Origin: Bufo bufo
Lineage: Eukaryota > Chordata > Amphibia > Anura > Bufonidae
Length of the DNA stretch: 64,000 nucleotides
Direction of reading: 5' to 3'
Assembly: GCF_905171765.1 (NCBI RefSeq)
Contig: NC_053394.1
Coordinates: 161,727,183 to 161,791,182 of the forward strand
Numbering within the stretch: position 1 is the stretch's first letter; each line of letters begins with the position of its first letter. The notes beneath the pieces were generated by a model. The model saw only the letters and a program-made list of their open reading frames with translations, made no database searches and was not told where the DNA came from. The position numbers and the translations under genes were made by a program. Positions 34,627 to 44,943 of this stretch are shown in pieces.

Positions 34627-37120
34627 GATAATGTGTCTAAGTCAATGCAGCAGCCTAACCGTAGGCCCTTGATCCATCAGGCCAAATCGTATACGTGTAA
34701 AAAAGAAGATGGCTTCGGCAGCATTCCGCAATATCAAAAATACTTTAATCGTACCTCCAGACACAGATGGCAACGAACGTTTCGACTGTGCAACAGTCTT
34801 TGTCAAGCCTAGTGACACAAAATCTGATAGGCATATATATACCCCCCTCATATAAAATACACACCCCGTTACATCATTAGTGCAGATCACTACACAATAA
34901 GATACACATGTTCATACTTTAACTCACAGCTAACGACATGTCCAACGAACTCGTGTAGTTCTCCTCGGCGTTCCCTTGTCTGTAATGCGCAGTCGCGTCT
35001 CAACCCATCTAAAACCCGGAAGTATCATACGTCGCCATGGCGCCCGGAGGCGCACGTGTCTCTAGCCAATGAGCTGCCAGAGGGCCTCACTGACGTCACA
35101 GACTGCGCGTCAACCTCGTAACACTCACCCAAGAGCGCACATCCGTGCGTCGATGGCGTGGGTCACATGAGGTACGCAGCCAGTAACAACATCGCGCAGG
35201 TACCGGCGCCATGACAACGATGACGCCACGATCAACGCTGCTTACTGTGGAGTAAATATGTGCTATCCGTATCCAAAATGAACTGGTTTGTGCAACATAT
35301 AGACAACACAGATAATAGCCTGATTACAGAGGGACATCAAACCGGACTGTACATATTCATGATCATAACAGGTATAGAGCAAAAACATATCATAGCAAGT
35401 ACAGATAGCAATACAAACAGTGTATCCCATGTATACATCACATATGGATCATCATCATAGCACTTTGACATATAAATTTGGGGACCAATCCCCCGGGGGA
35501 TGCGCTACATATAGGTTAAAATCATAATGTCCCTATACTAAGAGGACAAAACAATGACACACATCAATCGATGGATGAGACATTGAACTCTAGATTCAAA
35601 CCAAAGGGTTGAAGGGACCTAAGGGTATGGATCCATTTAAGTTCCTTTTTCCTCAGGATTCCCTTCCTGTCCCCACCCCTTCTCAAATATCCCACGCTAT
35701 CAATAGCCCGAAATCTCAATTGATTGATAGAATGTTTGCAATCAATGAAGTGTTTGGCAACCGGTTTGTCGAGTGCACCTGTTCTTATTGTACTTTTATG
35801 TTTATTAATTCTTTCCCTCAATTCCATCGTAGTCTCCCCCACATAGATCAAGCTACATGGGCACTGTATCATGTAAACCACATCTGTGGACTTACATGTA
35901 TAGTGACCCTTGATTTTGAACCGTTTACCACTATAGGGATGTGTAAAACCGTCGCCTTTCATGATGCCACCACAGTTGCAACAGGAAAGGCAAGGGAAAT
36001 TACCATTCCTCATTGGTGCTAGTCTTTTCTGTCTTTCGATGTCCTTACCCCCTATATCCGCCTTCACCAATCTATCCCGTAGGTTGGGGCTCCGTTTGTA
36101 TGCCATCATTGGGGGAACCGAAAATTCAGTGACTGTAGGTAATCCTTTCTGCAGGATCTGCCATTCCTGACGCAGGATGGTGGCTATATTGCCGCTATCG
36201 CTCCCAAAGATGGATACAAATGGAATTCGGGGGGTCTCATGTTTCTGTGGTTTCTTTACCAAAGTGGAACAACGTTCCATAGATGTAATCCTATGCTTGG
36301 TACGGTTAATCAATTTGGTGGGATAACCTCTCTTACTGAACTTGTCGCACATCTCATCAACTCTAAATTCAAAGAGGGTGTCATCTGATACGATGCGACG
36401 TACTCTAAGTAGTTGACTCCACGGAAGGGAGCTTACCATATTCTGAGGGTGACTACTGTCATACATTAACAAGGTGTTCTTGTCTGTAGGTTTTTGGAAG
36501 AGATCAGTACAGATCCTTCCATTGAGCACCTGAACTCGGACGTCAAGGAACTGCAGCTCACGGGCAGAATGCATCACGGTGAACTGCAGGTCCCGGACCC
36601 CAGAGTTCAGGTGCGCATGGAACTCATCCAACTCAGGCACAGTCCCCGTCCAAATCAAGAAAATGTCGTCGATGTAGCGCCACCAGCACAGGACTCTCTC
36701 AAAAAATGTGGAGTGATACACCAGCCGATCCTCCACCTCCGCCATGAAGATGTTTGCGTAGGTGGGGGCCACATTGGACCCCATCGCCCCACCCCGCTTT
36801 TGCTGGTAGAAGGTGTCCCCGAAGAGAAAATAATTCCTCCTCAGGACCACCTCCAGGAGGGCGAGGATCAGCCGGCGCGCACCAGGAGAGAGCCCTGTGC
36901 CGGCCAGGGCCACATCGACGACATTTAGACCATAAGAGTGATCAATGGATGTATACAGGGATACATATTGTTGAGGACAGTGCACCGTCCACATTGAAAT
37001 AAATAGTTCTGCATCTGATTGTCGAAAAAATGTGGACCTAAACAGGTCTGCTGCCCAGAGACTGTCGTCCAACTTTCCAGTGCCAACTACAGTCCATAGG
37101 AGGGCACAGAGCTGCGTGTG
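34627..37120 (-). mobile_element. Penelope-like retroelement (copy 2)
   Basis: Duplicate of 23600-26093 carried along by the segmental duplication, not an independent insertion. Confidence 0.85.
35564..37072 (-). CDS. Penelope-like RT/GIY-YIG frame (copy 2)
   Basis: The translated frame is the same 502 residues as at 24537-26045, including YIDDIFLIW and LIYVGETTMEL. Identity over 1.5 kb supports a very recent duplication. The N-terminal part of the RT is missing as in copy 1. Confidence 0.92.
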   Translation of the reverse strand: MDDSLWAADLFRSTFFRQSDAELFISMWTVHCPQQYVSLYTSIDHSYGLNVVDVALAGTGLSPGARRLILALLEVVLRRNYFLFGDTFYQQKRGGAMGSNVAPTYANIFMAEVEDRLVYHSTFFERVLCWWRYIDDIFLIWTGTVPELDEFHAHLNSGVRDLQFTVMHSARELQFLDVRVQVLNGRICTDLFQKPTDKNTLLMYDSSHPQNMVSSLPWSQLLRVRRIVSDDTLFEFRVDEMCDKFSKRGYPTKLINRTKHRITSMERCSTLVKKPQKHETPRIPFVSIFGSDSGNIATILRQEWQILQKGLPTVTEFSVPPMMAYKRSPNLRDRLVKADIGGKDIERQKRLAPMRNGNFPCLSCCNCGGIMKGDGFTHPYSGKRFKIKGHYTCKSTDVVYMIQCPCSLIYVGETTMELRERINKHKSTIRTGALDKPVAKHFIDCKHSINQLRFRAIDSVGYLRRGGDRKGILRKKELKWIHTLRSLQPFGLNLEFNVSSID

Positions 37121-37128
37121 CTGTCCGC

Positions 37129-37696
37129 TAGGGGTGGGTGATATGGCCTAAAATCCATATTGCGATATAATTTTAAGCATGTACAATATGCGATATATAT
37201 CATGATATATTGTTTTCTATATTGGGGGGGGACCCAATCGGTTACCATGGCAGCCAGGAGTCACGCTACTGAAGTCCTGGCTGCGATGGTATGTTAGTGA
37301 GCAGCATTATACTCACGTGCGCCGTGGCCGCTCCTTCTCATAGGTCTGTACGGCGCATTGCTAATGCTTTAAGCATTAGCAATGCGCTGCACAGACAGAA
37401 GGAGCGACCGGCGGCCACGAGTATAATGCTGCTCACTAACATACCATGGCAGCCAGGACTTCAGTAGCGTGGGGGGGGGGGAACCCTGTGGGATATGGCC
37501 GGCACATTCATTGGTGGCGCAGTGGCCAGTCCCTCCCCTCCTCCTCTGTTCTAATTGGTGGTCAGCAGCAGCTGCGCACAGTGGGGAGGGAGGAGAACAT
37601 GGTGCGCGCCGAGAGCGCGATCATATCGCGGTCCAGAGATATAAGCAATATGCACAAAATCCATAACGTCGCACAAATGTATATCGCCTACCCCTA
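37129..37696. mobile_element. hAT-type MITE (duplicate of 26102-26669)
   Basis: Same inverted ends and CTGTCCGC target duplication on both sides (37121-37128 and 37697-37704). Confidence 0.9.
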
Positions 37697-38471
37697 CTGT
37701 CCGCATCCGCTGTCCGCAAAAAATAAATAAAAATTGTATATAACCGGTCCTATTCTTATCAGTTTTGCAGACAATAGGAAATTATATTAATGGCTGTCCG
37801 TGCCATTCGACAAATTGTGGAACGCACAGACGCCATCCGTGTTTTGCGAACCGCAAAACACACAACGGTCATGTGCATGTAACCTAAGGAAGCTCCACAT
37901 AAAACTACAAATAAAGCCGTCATATAGCCCCAGCCATTGGCCTAGCAGGGCTGAGTGAGCGCAGGGGTCTCATACTACACAGCCATATGGTGGATATATT
38001 CTCCCGAGGAAGCATTTTCCCTCCTATGGTTCCCATTGTGAATGGCAGGGCACAGTAGCACTGACAGGTCTATAGGCACAGCACCCTCTGGACTGCCCAC
38101 CATGACACATGCCTGGAGCACAGCGCCCCCTCTAGGTTACATCTGTGTAATGGAGGGCTGGGATCCCAGCACAAGTGGCTGCTATAGGCGTCACACCCAC
38201 TTAAAGGGGAACTCCTGCAGTGGTAAAACAAACTCCAGGAGCTGATGCCGGTGACCACTGTATACACAGCTCATCCTGTACAGCAATGCAAAGTCACCCA
38301 TGGAAAACGGGACGCAGAAAACTACAGCACTTATCCTTAGTTTCTAGTCCATAAAAGTGTAGGGAGTCTACAGCAGACATCTTTCACTTCCCTCTGATAA
38401 GCCGTAAACACCCAGACTCAGCGATAAGAGCCCGCGCCCTATCGTGCAATGCAAGCGCTGAGGCGTCTTAC

Positions 38472-38517
38472 TGTTGTCTTGCGGTGAAATCCTCAGGCAC
38501 AGGAGTCACAGCCGGAG
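38472..38517 (-). CDS. gstp1: gstp1 exon 1 (duplicate)
   Basis: Same CAAGACAACA / GTAAG donor as copy 1. The A at 38472 can supply the start codon with either exon 2 copy. The 5' limit is estimated from the TATA box. Confidence 0.8.
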
Positions 38518-38542
38518 AACTGCAGCCAGGTGAGGCGGAGGC

Positions 38543-38548
38543 TTTATA
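38543..38548 (-). promoter_or_regulatory. gstp1: gstp1 TATA box (duplicate promoter)
   Basis: Second TATAAA with the same GC boxes upstream. Since the promoter, exon 1 and donor are unchanged, this copy could fire; whether it does is unknown. Confidence 0.7.
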
Positions 38549-38892
38549 GGCGGCGGAGGGGGCGGAGCTGAAGGCGGAGGCAGACTGCGCCTGCGCGGCG
38601 GCTCCTGTCAGTCACGGCGGCAGCCTCAGGCTCGGCTCCTCTCACTGCAGGAGGGCAACCAGGCTGTGCTGCCCACCTAGTAAGAGCAAGCCAGGGCGGG
38701 GCAGTGGTCTGTGCCCCCAGCAGCCGCCATCAATCATGCAACAAGGTCTTGCTTACATGAGACAGTTTTGTCGCGTTTTCTTTTTTGATAAAAAATCACT
38801 GCGTTTTTTTCTGCTGTTTAAACTATTCTAAAAATTGTGACAAAAACTCTTTAAATACGGCTCATGTGAATACACTACATAGCTATGGGCCA

Positions 38893-39156
38893 TTAAAGGG
38901 GTATTCTGCTTGCTAGAAGTTATCCCCTATCCACAGGCTGGGGCATAACTATCAGATCGGTGGGGGTCCTACTGCTGGGGACCCCGTATCTCCTGCAGCC
39001 CCCCTGAAATTAAGGAAGTGGCCGGTCACACATGCTGGTGGCCGCTCCATTCACTTCTATGGTAGTTCCGGAGATAGCCGGTACAGCGCTCCACTGTCTC
39101 CGGAATTCCCATAGAGATGAATGGATAATGTCTAACAACTGGAATACCCCATTTAA
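38893..39156. repeat. TTAA-flanked MITE (duplicate of 27866-28129)
   Basis: Same TTAAAGGGGTATTCT start and ATACCCCATTTAA end. Confidence 0.65.
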
Positions 39157-39431
39157 CCCTTTTGAGGACCAAGCCATCTTTGACAGAGAGGTTTTTGTTT
39201 TTTTCCAACAGTCTTACCTTTTTTTATTTTTTCGGCAGCATAGACGTATTAGGCCTTTTTTACATGAGCGAGTTTTCCGTCCGGATGTAATGTGTGCATA
39301 CCTCCCAACTTTAGAAAATTGTAAAGAGGGACAACGTGTGCATCGCGTGTAGCGCTCCGCTGCAATTTGTTTCATACCAGGCCATGCCTCTAACTCTGCC
39401 CAAAGCATAACTATACACACCCATTCCCCAT

Positions 39432-39599
39432 GTGCTCCCTAATAGTAGTTATGCCAAGATATGTGCCCCCTTCACAGTAGATATGCCAAGATGTGCCACC
39501 TCAGAGTAGTTATGCCCAAATATTCCCCCTCAGAGTAGTTATGCCCAGCGGTGCCCCCTTCATAGTAGTTATGTCAACGTGTGCCCCCTTCACAGGAGG
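39432..39599. repeat. Minisatellite (duplicate of 28405-28572)
   Basis: Same degenerate AGTAGTTATGCC units, same length. Confidence 0.7.
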
Positions 39600-39992
39600 T
39601 AAGAAAATCTAACAGTAAATACTCACCTGGTTCCTCCGATGATCACAGCTCAGCTGCAGGCGCTCCCCAGTAGGATACTGTCACACATTGCACTTGCTGT
39701 GTAGGAGCAGGGGCACAGAGGGTGATTCCTCCGCTCCTCCTACACAGCCAGTAGCGAGATGTGTAATACCTTCCCTCCAGTTCTACTGTTAAATAGGTTG
39801 TCCTCTTTATACTACTGATGATCTATCCTCCGGATAGGTCATCAATGTCAGATCAGCCGTGGTCCTCCGACACCCCCGACGATCAGCTATTTGAAGAGAG
39901 GGCAGCGCTCATATGAGAGCTGCCCTCTCTGATCTGTTCACCTGCTCGCCGTAGGATTTGCAGTGATGAGCAGGTAAACAGATCAGAGAAAC

Positions 39993-42531
39993 ATAGAAAC
40001 ATAGAACATAGAAACATAGAATGTGTCGGCAGATAAGAACCATTTGGCCCATCTAGTCTGCCCAATATACTGAATACTATGGATAGCCCCCGACCCTATC
40101 TTATATGAAGGATGGCCTTATGCCTATCCCATGCATGCTTAAACCCCTTCACTGTATTTGCAGCTACCACTTCTGCAGGAAGGCTATTCCATGCATCCAC
40201 TACTCTCTCAGTAAAGTAATACTTCCTTATATTACTTTTAAACCTTTGCCCCTCTAATTTAAAACTGTGTCCTCTTGTGGTAGTTTTTCTTCTTTTAAAT
40301 ATGCTCTCTTCCTTTACCGAGTTGATTCCCTTTATGTATTTAAAAGTTTCTATCATATCCCCTCTGTCTCTTCTTTCTTCCAAGCTATACATATTAAGGT
40401 CCTTTAACCTTTCCTGGTAAGTTTTAACCTGCAATCCATGTACTAGTTTAGTAGCTCTTCTCTGAACTCTCTCTAGAGTATCTATATCCTTCTGGAGATA
40501 TGGCCTCCAGTACTGCGCACAATACTCCAAGTGAGGTCTCACCAGTGTTCTGTACAGCGGCATAAGCACTTCACTCTTTCTACTGCTTATACCTCTCCCT
40601 ATACATCCAAGCATTCTGCTGGCATTTCGTGCTGCTCTATTACATTGTCTTCCCACCTTTAAGTCTTCTGAAATAATTACTCCTAAATCCCTTTCCTCAG
40701 ATACTGAGGTCAGGACTGTGTCAAATATTCTATATTCTGCCCTTGGGTTTTTACGCCCCAGGTGCATTATCTTGCACTTATCCACATTAAATTTCAGTTT
40801 CCAGAGTTCTGACCATTCTTCTAGTTTTCCTAAATCCTTTTCCATTTGGCGTTTCCCTCCAGGAACATCAACCCTGTTACATATCTTTGTGTCATCAGCA
40901 AAAAGACAAACCTTACCAGCGAGGCCTTTTGCAATATCACTTATGAAGATATTAAACAAAATCGGTCCCAGTACAGATCCCTGTGGAACCCCACTGGTAA
41001 CATTACCTTGTTTTGAATGTTCTCCATTGACTACAACCCTCTGTTGTCTGTCACTCAGCCACTGCCTAATCCACTCAACAATATGGGAGTCCATGCTCAA
41101 TGACTGCAGTTTATTGATAAGTCTTCTATGTGGGACAGTGTCAAAAGCCTTACTAAAATCTAGATATGCGATGTCTACTGCACCTCCACCGTCTATTATT
41201 TTATTCACCCAGTCAAAAAAATCTATAAGATTTGTTTGACATGATCTCCCTGAAGTAAACCCATGTTGTTTTTCATCTTGCAATCCATGGGATTTTAGAT
41301 GTTCCACAATCCTATCCTTTAATAGGGTTTCCATTAATTTGCCTACTATTGATGTCAGACTCACTGGTCTATAGTTGCTCGATTCCTCCCTACTACCTTT
41401 CTTGTGAATGGGCACGACATTTGCCAATTTCCAATCTTCCGGGACGACTCCTGTTACTAATGATTGGTTAAATAAATCTGTTAACGGTTTTGCCAGCTCA
41501 CCACTAAGCTCTTTTAATAATTTTGGGTGTATCTCATCAGGCCCCTGTAACTTATCTGTCTTCACCTTAGACAGCAAACTTAGAACATCTTCCTCTGTAA
41601 AGATACATGCATCAAACGATTTAATAGTCATTCTTTCTAGTGGAGGTCCTTCTCCTTTTTCTTTTGTAAAAACTGAACAGAAGTATTCATTAAGGCAGTC
41701 GGCTAGCCCTTTATTCTCTTCTACATACCTTCCGTCCTTTGTTTTTAATTTAGTTATTCCTTGTTTTAATTTCCTTTTTTCATTTATATATCTGAAGAAT
41801 GTCTTATCCCCTTTTTTCATAGACTGAGCTAGTTTTTCTTCTGCCTGCGCTTTAGAAGTTCTTATAACTTGCTTGGCCTCTCTCTGCCTAATCTTGTAGA
41901 TTTCCTTATCTTCATTGCTCTGGGTTTTTTTATAATTACAAAATGCTAGCTTTTTATTTTTAATGATTTGGGCCACTTCTGCTGAGTACCACATTGGTCT
42001 CCTCCTTTTTTTGCTTTTACTGACGAGTCTAATGCAATTTTCTGTTGCCTTCAATAATGCACCTTTTAAGTAGTCCCATTTCTCCTGGACTCCATGTAAT
42101 CCGTTCCAGTCTGATAAGGACTCATTTATGACTAATTTCATTTTTGAAAAGTCTGTTTTTCTAAAATCTAAAACTTTTGTTTTTGTGTGGTGGGACTCTT
42201 TCACAGTTCTTATATTAAACCACACTGACTGGTGATCACTAGATCCCAAGGTTTCGCCTACAATGACATCATATACCGAATCCCCGTTTGTGAATACCAA
42301 ATCCAAAATGGCCTCCCTCCGGGTTGGCTCCTCAACCACTTGTTGTAGAGATAACCCCAGTAGGGAATTTAGAATATCTGTACTCCTGGTAGAACTTGCT
42401 ATTTTGGTTTTCCAGTTTATATCTGGAAGATTGAAATCTCCCATAATGATAACTTCTCCTTTCATTGTCATTTTAGCTATTTCTTCAACTAGTAGATCAT
42501 CTAGTTCTTTAACTTGAAGGCAGCACTCATA
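39993..42531 (-). mobile_element. CR1 LINE, 5'-truncated but otherwise whole
   Basis: About 2.5 kb from the CATAGAAACATAG 3' tail to a 5' edge at an A-run (42532-42546 on plus). This is the original element; 28966-30306 is its duplicated part. 5' truncation is normal for target-primed reverse transcription. Confidence 0.92.
40096..42531 (-). CDS. CR1 ORF2: partial endonuclease, reverse transcriptase
   Basis: The frame of about 812 codons is open throughout. Near the N-terminus IIMGDFNLPDINW and LGSSDHQSVWFN are the distal AP-endonuclease motifs; the proximal endonuclease is missing with the 5' end. The RT follows with SSNYRPVSLTSIVGKLME, LDFSKAFDTVPHRRL, GVPQGSVLGP and LFADDTKI (catalytic Asp pair). 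The C-terminal domain reads RTLVRPHLEYCAQYW and TLERVQRRATKLV, strongly CR1-like. The first codon reported by frame-scanning is TTG in a T-run and not a genuine start. The lack of stops suggests a young insertion. Confidence 0.93.
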   Translation of the reverse strand, partial: YECCLQVKELDDLLVEEIAKMTMKGEVIIMGDFNLPDINWKTKIASSTRSTDILNSLLGLSLQQVVEEPTRREAILDLVFTNGDSVYDVIVGETLGSSDHQSVWFNIRTVKESHHTKTKVLDFRKTDFSKMKLVINESLSDWNGLHGVQEKWDYLKGALLKATENCIRLVSKSKKRRRPMWYSAEVAQIIKNKKLAFCNYKKTQSNEDKEIYKIRQREAKQVIRTSKAQAEEKLAQSMKKGDKTFFRYINEKRKLKQGITKLKTKDGRYVEENKGLADCLNEYFCSVFTKEKGEGPPLERMTIKSFDACIFTEEDVLSLLSKVKTDKLQGPDEIHPKLLKELSGELAKPLTDLFNQSLVTGVVPEDWKLANVVPIHKKGSREESSNYRPVSLTSIVGKLMETLLKDRIVEHLKSHGLQDEKQHGFTSGRSCQTNLIDFFDWVNKIIDGGGAVDIAYLDFSKAFDTVPHRRLINKLQSLSMDSHIVEWIRQWLSDRQQRVVVNGEHSKQGNVTSGVPQGSVLGPILFNIFISDIAKGLAGKVCLFADDTKICNRVDVPGGKRQMEKDLGKLEEWSELWKLKFNVDKCKIMHLGRKNPRAEYRIFDTVLTSVSEERDLGVIISEDLKVGRQCNRAARNASRMLGCIGRGISSRKSEVLMPLYRTLVRPHLEYCAQYWRPYLQKDIDTLERVQRRATKLVHGLQVKTYQERLKDLNMYSLEERRDRGDMIETFKYIKGINSVKEESIFKRRKTTTRGHSFKLEGQRFKSNIRKYYFTERVVDAWNSLPAEVVAANTVKGFKHAWDRHKAILHIR

Positions 42532-42559
42532 CAAAAAAAAAAAAAAGCGGACAACCCCT
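42532..42559. repeat. A-run and end of a TTAA MITE at the CR1 5' edge
   Basis: A run of about 15 A then GCGGACAACCCCTTTAA, which resembles the right end of a MITE whose left end (TTAAAGGGGTTGCC) is seen near 23086. Confidence 0.4.
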
Positions 42560-43206
42560 TTAACTCCTTAAGAACCGGGTTCATTTTCGCCGTATTTAAA
42601 ACTTAAGTAAATAAAAAAAGTATATATATGAGGTATCGCCGCGTCCGTAAGAACTTGCTCAATAAAAACATCACGTGATCTAATCCCTGAGGTAAACACC
42701 ATAAATTTTTTAAAAATAAATATGGTGTAAAAAAAGCCATTTTTTGTCACCTTACATCACAAAAAGTGTAATAGCAAGCGATAAAAAAGTCATTCGCACC
42801 CCAAAATAGTGCCAATCAAACCGTCATCTCACCCTGCAAAACATCATACCCTACCTAAGATAATCACCCAAAAACTGAAAAAACTATGGCTCTCAGACTA
42901 TGGAGACACTAAAACATGATATTTTTTTTCAAAAATGAAATCATTGTGTAAAACTTACATAAATAAAAATATGGAGACATATTAGGTATCGCCACGTCCG
43001 AAATAAAAAAATAAAAACGGTGAAAAAAATGCCATTTTTTGTCACCTTACATCACAAAAAGTGTAATAGCAAGCGATCAAAAAGTCATATGCACCCCAAA
43101 ATAGTGCCAATCAAACCATTATCTCATCCTGAAAAAAATGAGCCCCTACACAAGACAGTCGCCCAAAAAATAAATAAAACTATGGCTTTCAAAATGGGGA
43201 GACACT
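42560..43206. repeat. TTAA-type module array, left of the L1 insertion
   Basis: Starts TTAACTCCTTAAGAACCGGG, the same terminus as 5538. It holds modules beginning near 42630 and 42983 (GGTATCGCC(G/A)CGTCCG), each with ATTTTTTGTCACCTTACATC and CACCCCAAAATAGTGCCAAT. The array resumes after the L1. Confidence 0.7.
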
Positions 43207-43222
43207 AAAGAATCATTATTTT
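43207..43222. repeat. L1 target-site duplication (5')
   Basis: AAAGAATCATTATTTT, matched exactly at 48975-48990. The leading A residues are ambiguous with the poly-A tail, so the sure length is 13 bp. Confidence 0.92.
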
Positions 43223-43374
43223 TGCGGGGCGTGGCCGGATGCCGAGAGGAGAGGACGCATAGTGTGTGAGCTCCGGTTGTGGAGCCTCGATAACGGCTCA
43301 AAGCGGCACAAATACAGCAAATATATTTCATACTTACCTACCTCAGGACAGCCCTCGATACAGCAGACCTGCCG
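43223..43374 (+). promoter_or_regulatory. L1 5' untranslated region
   Basis: GC-rich 150 bp with GGGGCGTGGCC (Sp1/KLF-like) at the very start. By analogy with other vertebrate L1s it should contain an internal promoter; no element beyond the GC box can be named. Confidence 0.5.
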
Positions 43375-44511
43375 ATGATGACCAGGGGACGGAAGAAGGG
43401 TTCACAGCCTCAGAAGATGACGGCGTTTTTTCACCCAGCTCCTGGGACTTCTCAAGATGGCGCCGGTTCCCGCCACACAGAGGGAAAGCCCTGTACATCT
43501 CCAGCAGCGGCACCCATCCAGCGATCTTCTGGATCTCCCTCCTCAGCAGGATCCGGTTCTCCACCACCACAGGAACCTAAAAAACAAAAAAGGGTGAGTG
43601 AGCAACAGCCATACAGTCCTCCCCTTAATACTTACCCTGCTTCACCAGGCATAGATCCTGGACTAACAGTTACCACAATGCAGGACATGCTGGCAGATCT
43701 AAAAAGATCCATACATGGTGACTTTAAAGAAACAATCTCTGTTATTCATGCAGACATAGTCGCCATAGGGGATAGAACAGCACATTTGGAAGAAAAAATG
43801 GATGAATTTGTCACTGCACATAACTCGCTAGTAGATAATCATAATGCGGTTGAAGATGACATAGCCACCATGAAACTTAAAATTGCTGATCTGGAGGATC
43901 GCTCCAGAAGAAACAACATAAGATTCAGAAGCATTCCTGAAAGCGTTCTGGACTCTCAATTACAAGATTTTATTGCGGATCTTATAATGTCATATTTACC
44001 AGACACCCCAGGGTCAGAGCTAATCATAGACCGTGTTCACCGGGTTCCTAAACCCAAAGCCTTACCAGCCTCTATTCCCAGAGACGTTTTAGCTAGAATC
44101 CATTTCTATCACCTAAAGGATTCCCTGATGAGAGAAGCCCAAAAAAAGAGACCAGACATTCCTGAAAGATTTTGCAATGTTCTCCTATTCACAGACCTCT
44201 CACCAGCAACGCTGAGTAGAAGACGCGAATTTCAACCGTACACCAAAGCACTAAGGGATAACAATATTCCTTATAAATGGGGCTTCCCTGTTAAGCTGAT
44301 TGTAAGATATCAAAACTCATCAATTGTACTAGTCTCTCCTCAGGAAGCGTCAAATGCCTTTGCCAAATGGAACATTACCGTGCCACTAGAGGGCGCCAAA
44401 GACAAAGACAAAGACAAAGTAATGAACTCTTCACCTTACAGGCCTGCCTCGGACAGAAGCCAACTGAACCTGACTCCAGAATGGTCCAAAGTAGGAAGAA
44501 ATCCTCCATGA
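43375..44511 (+). CDS. L1 ORF1 protein (RNA-binding chaperone)
   Basis: Encodes 378 residues. A basic, Pro/Ser-rich N-terminus (~1-100, MMTRGRKKGSQPQK, SPPPQEPKKQKRV) is followed by a coiled coil (~105-185, GDRTAHLEEKMDEFVTAHNS, KIADLEDRSRR). The RRM-like domain starts at RRNNIRFRSIPESV and includes IIDRVHRVPKPK and RIHFYHLKDSLM; the C-terminal domain follows (RRREFQPYTKALRDNNIPY, GFPVKLIVRY). It binds L1 RNA as a trimer in the family. The start is the first of two ATGs in tandem after the 5' region. No frame damage. Confidence 0.93.
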   Translation: MMTRGRKKGSQPQKMTAFFHPAPGTSQDGAGSRHTEGKPCTSPAAAPIQRSSGSPSSAGSGSPPPQEPKKQKRVSEQQPYSPPLNTYPASPGIDPGLTVTTMQDMLADLKRSIHGDFKETISVIHADIVAIGDRTAHLEEKMDEFVTAHNSLVDNHNAVEDDIATMKLKIADLEDRSRRNNIRFRSIPESVLDSQLQDFIADLIMSYLPDTPGSELIIDRVHRVPKPKALPASIPRDVLARIHFYHLKDSLMREAQKKRPDIPERFCNVLLFTDLSPATLSRRREFQPYTKALRDNNIPYKWGFPVKLIVRYQNSSIVLVSPQEASNAFAKWNITVPLEGAKDKDKDKVMNSSPYRPASDRSQLNLTPEWSKVGRNPP

Positions 44512-44943
44512 GTCCTATCCTGGACAATTCCCATATTATATTAAGTATACTTTCATGCTATACTATTTCAACGGGGCTCCACACCCGTTGCTCTACCTCC
44601 CAGAACACATATCCCATCTCTGTGTTCACATTCTCTAATCCACTGTTTACCTAACGTCTCCTATACTAAGTGAGATACATCACAATTTGTGGTCATTGTT
44701 AGACCATTGTTATGTTATTGTTATTTAATATTTACCTTATTTTTTATGTTTTAATTTATTGTTTTACAAGGTTACATAAAAAGGGTCTATACCTTCATCC
44801 TCAAATATCCGAACCTAAAGGTACAATGCTACGATCCCCACAATCAAAACACGGTAACACTTGGGTACTTCACTATGTTATTCACACATTACTGGTTAAT
44901 CAATTCAGATTAGGAACTCTAGCATGCTTTCTTAGAGTTCAAG
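44512..44943 (+). other. L1 inter-ORF spacer
   Basis: AT-rich 432 bp between ORF1 and ORF2, which are in the same frame. It is longer than the inter-ORF gap of mammalian L1, so ORF2 translation may depend on reinitiation or internal entry; that is inference. Confidence 0.6.
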
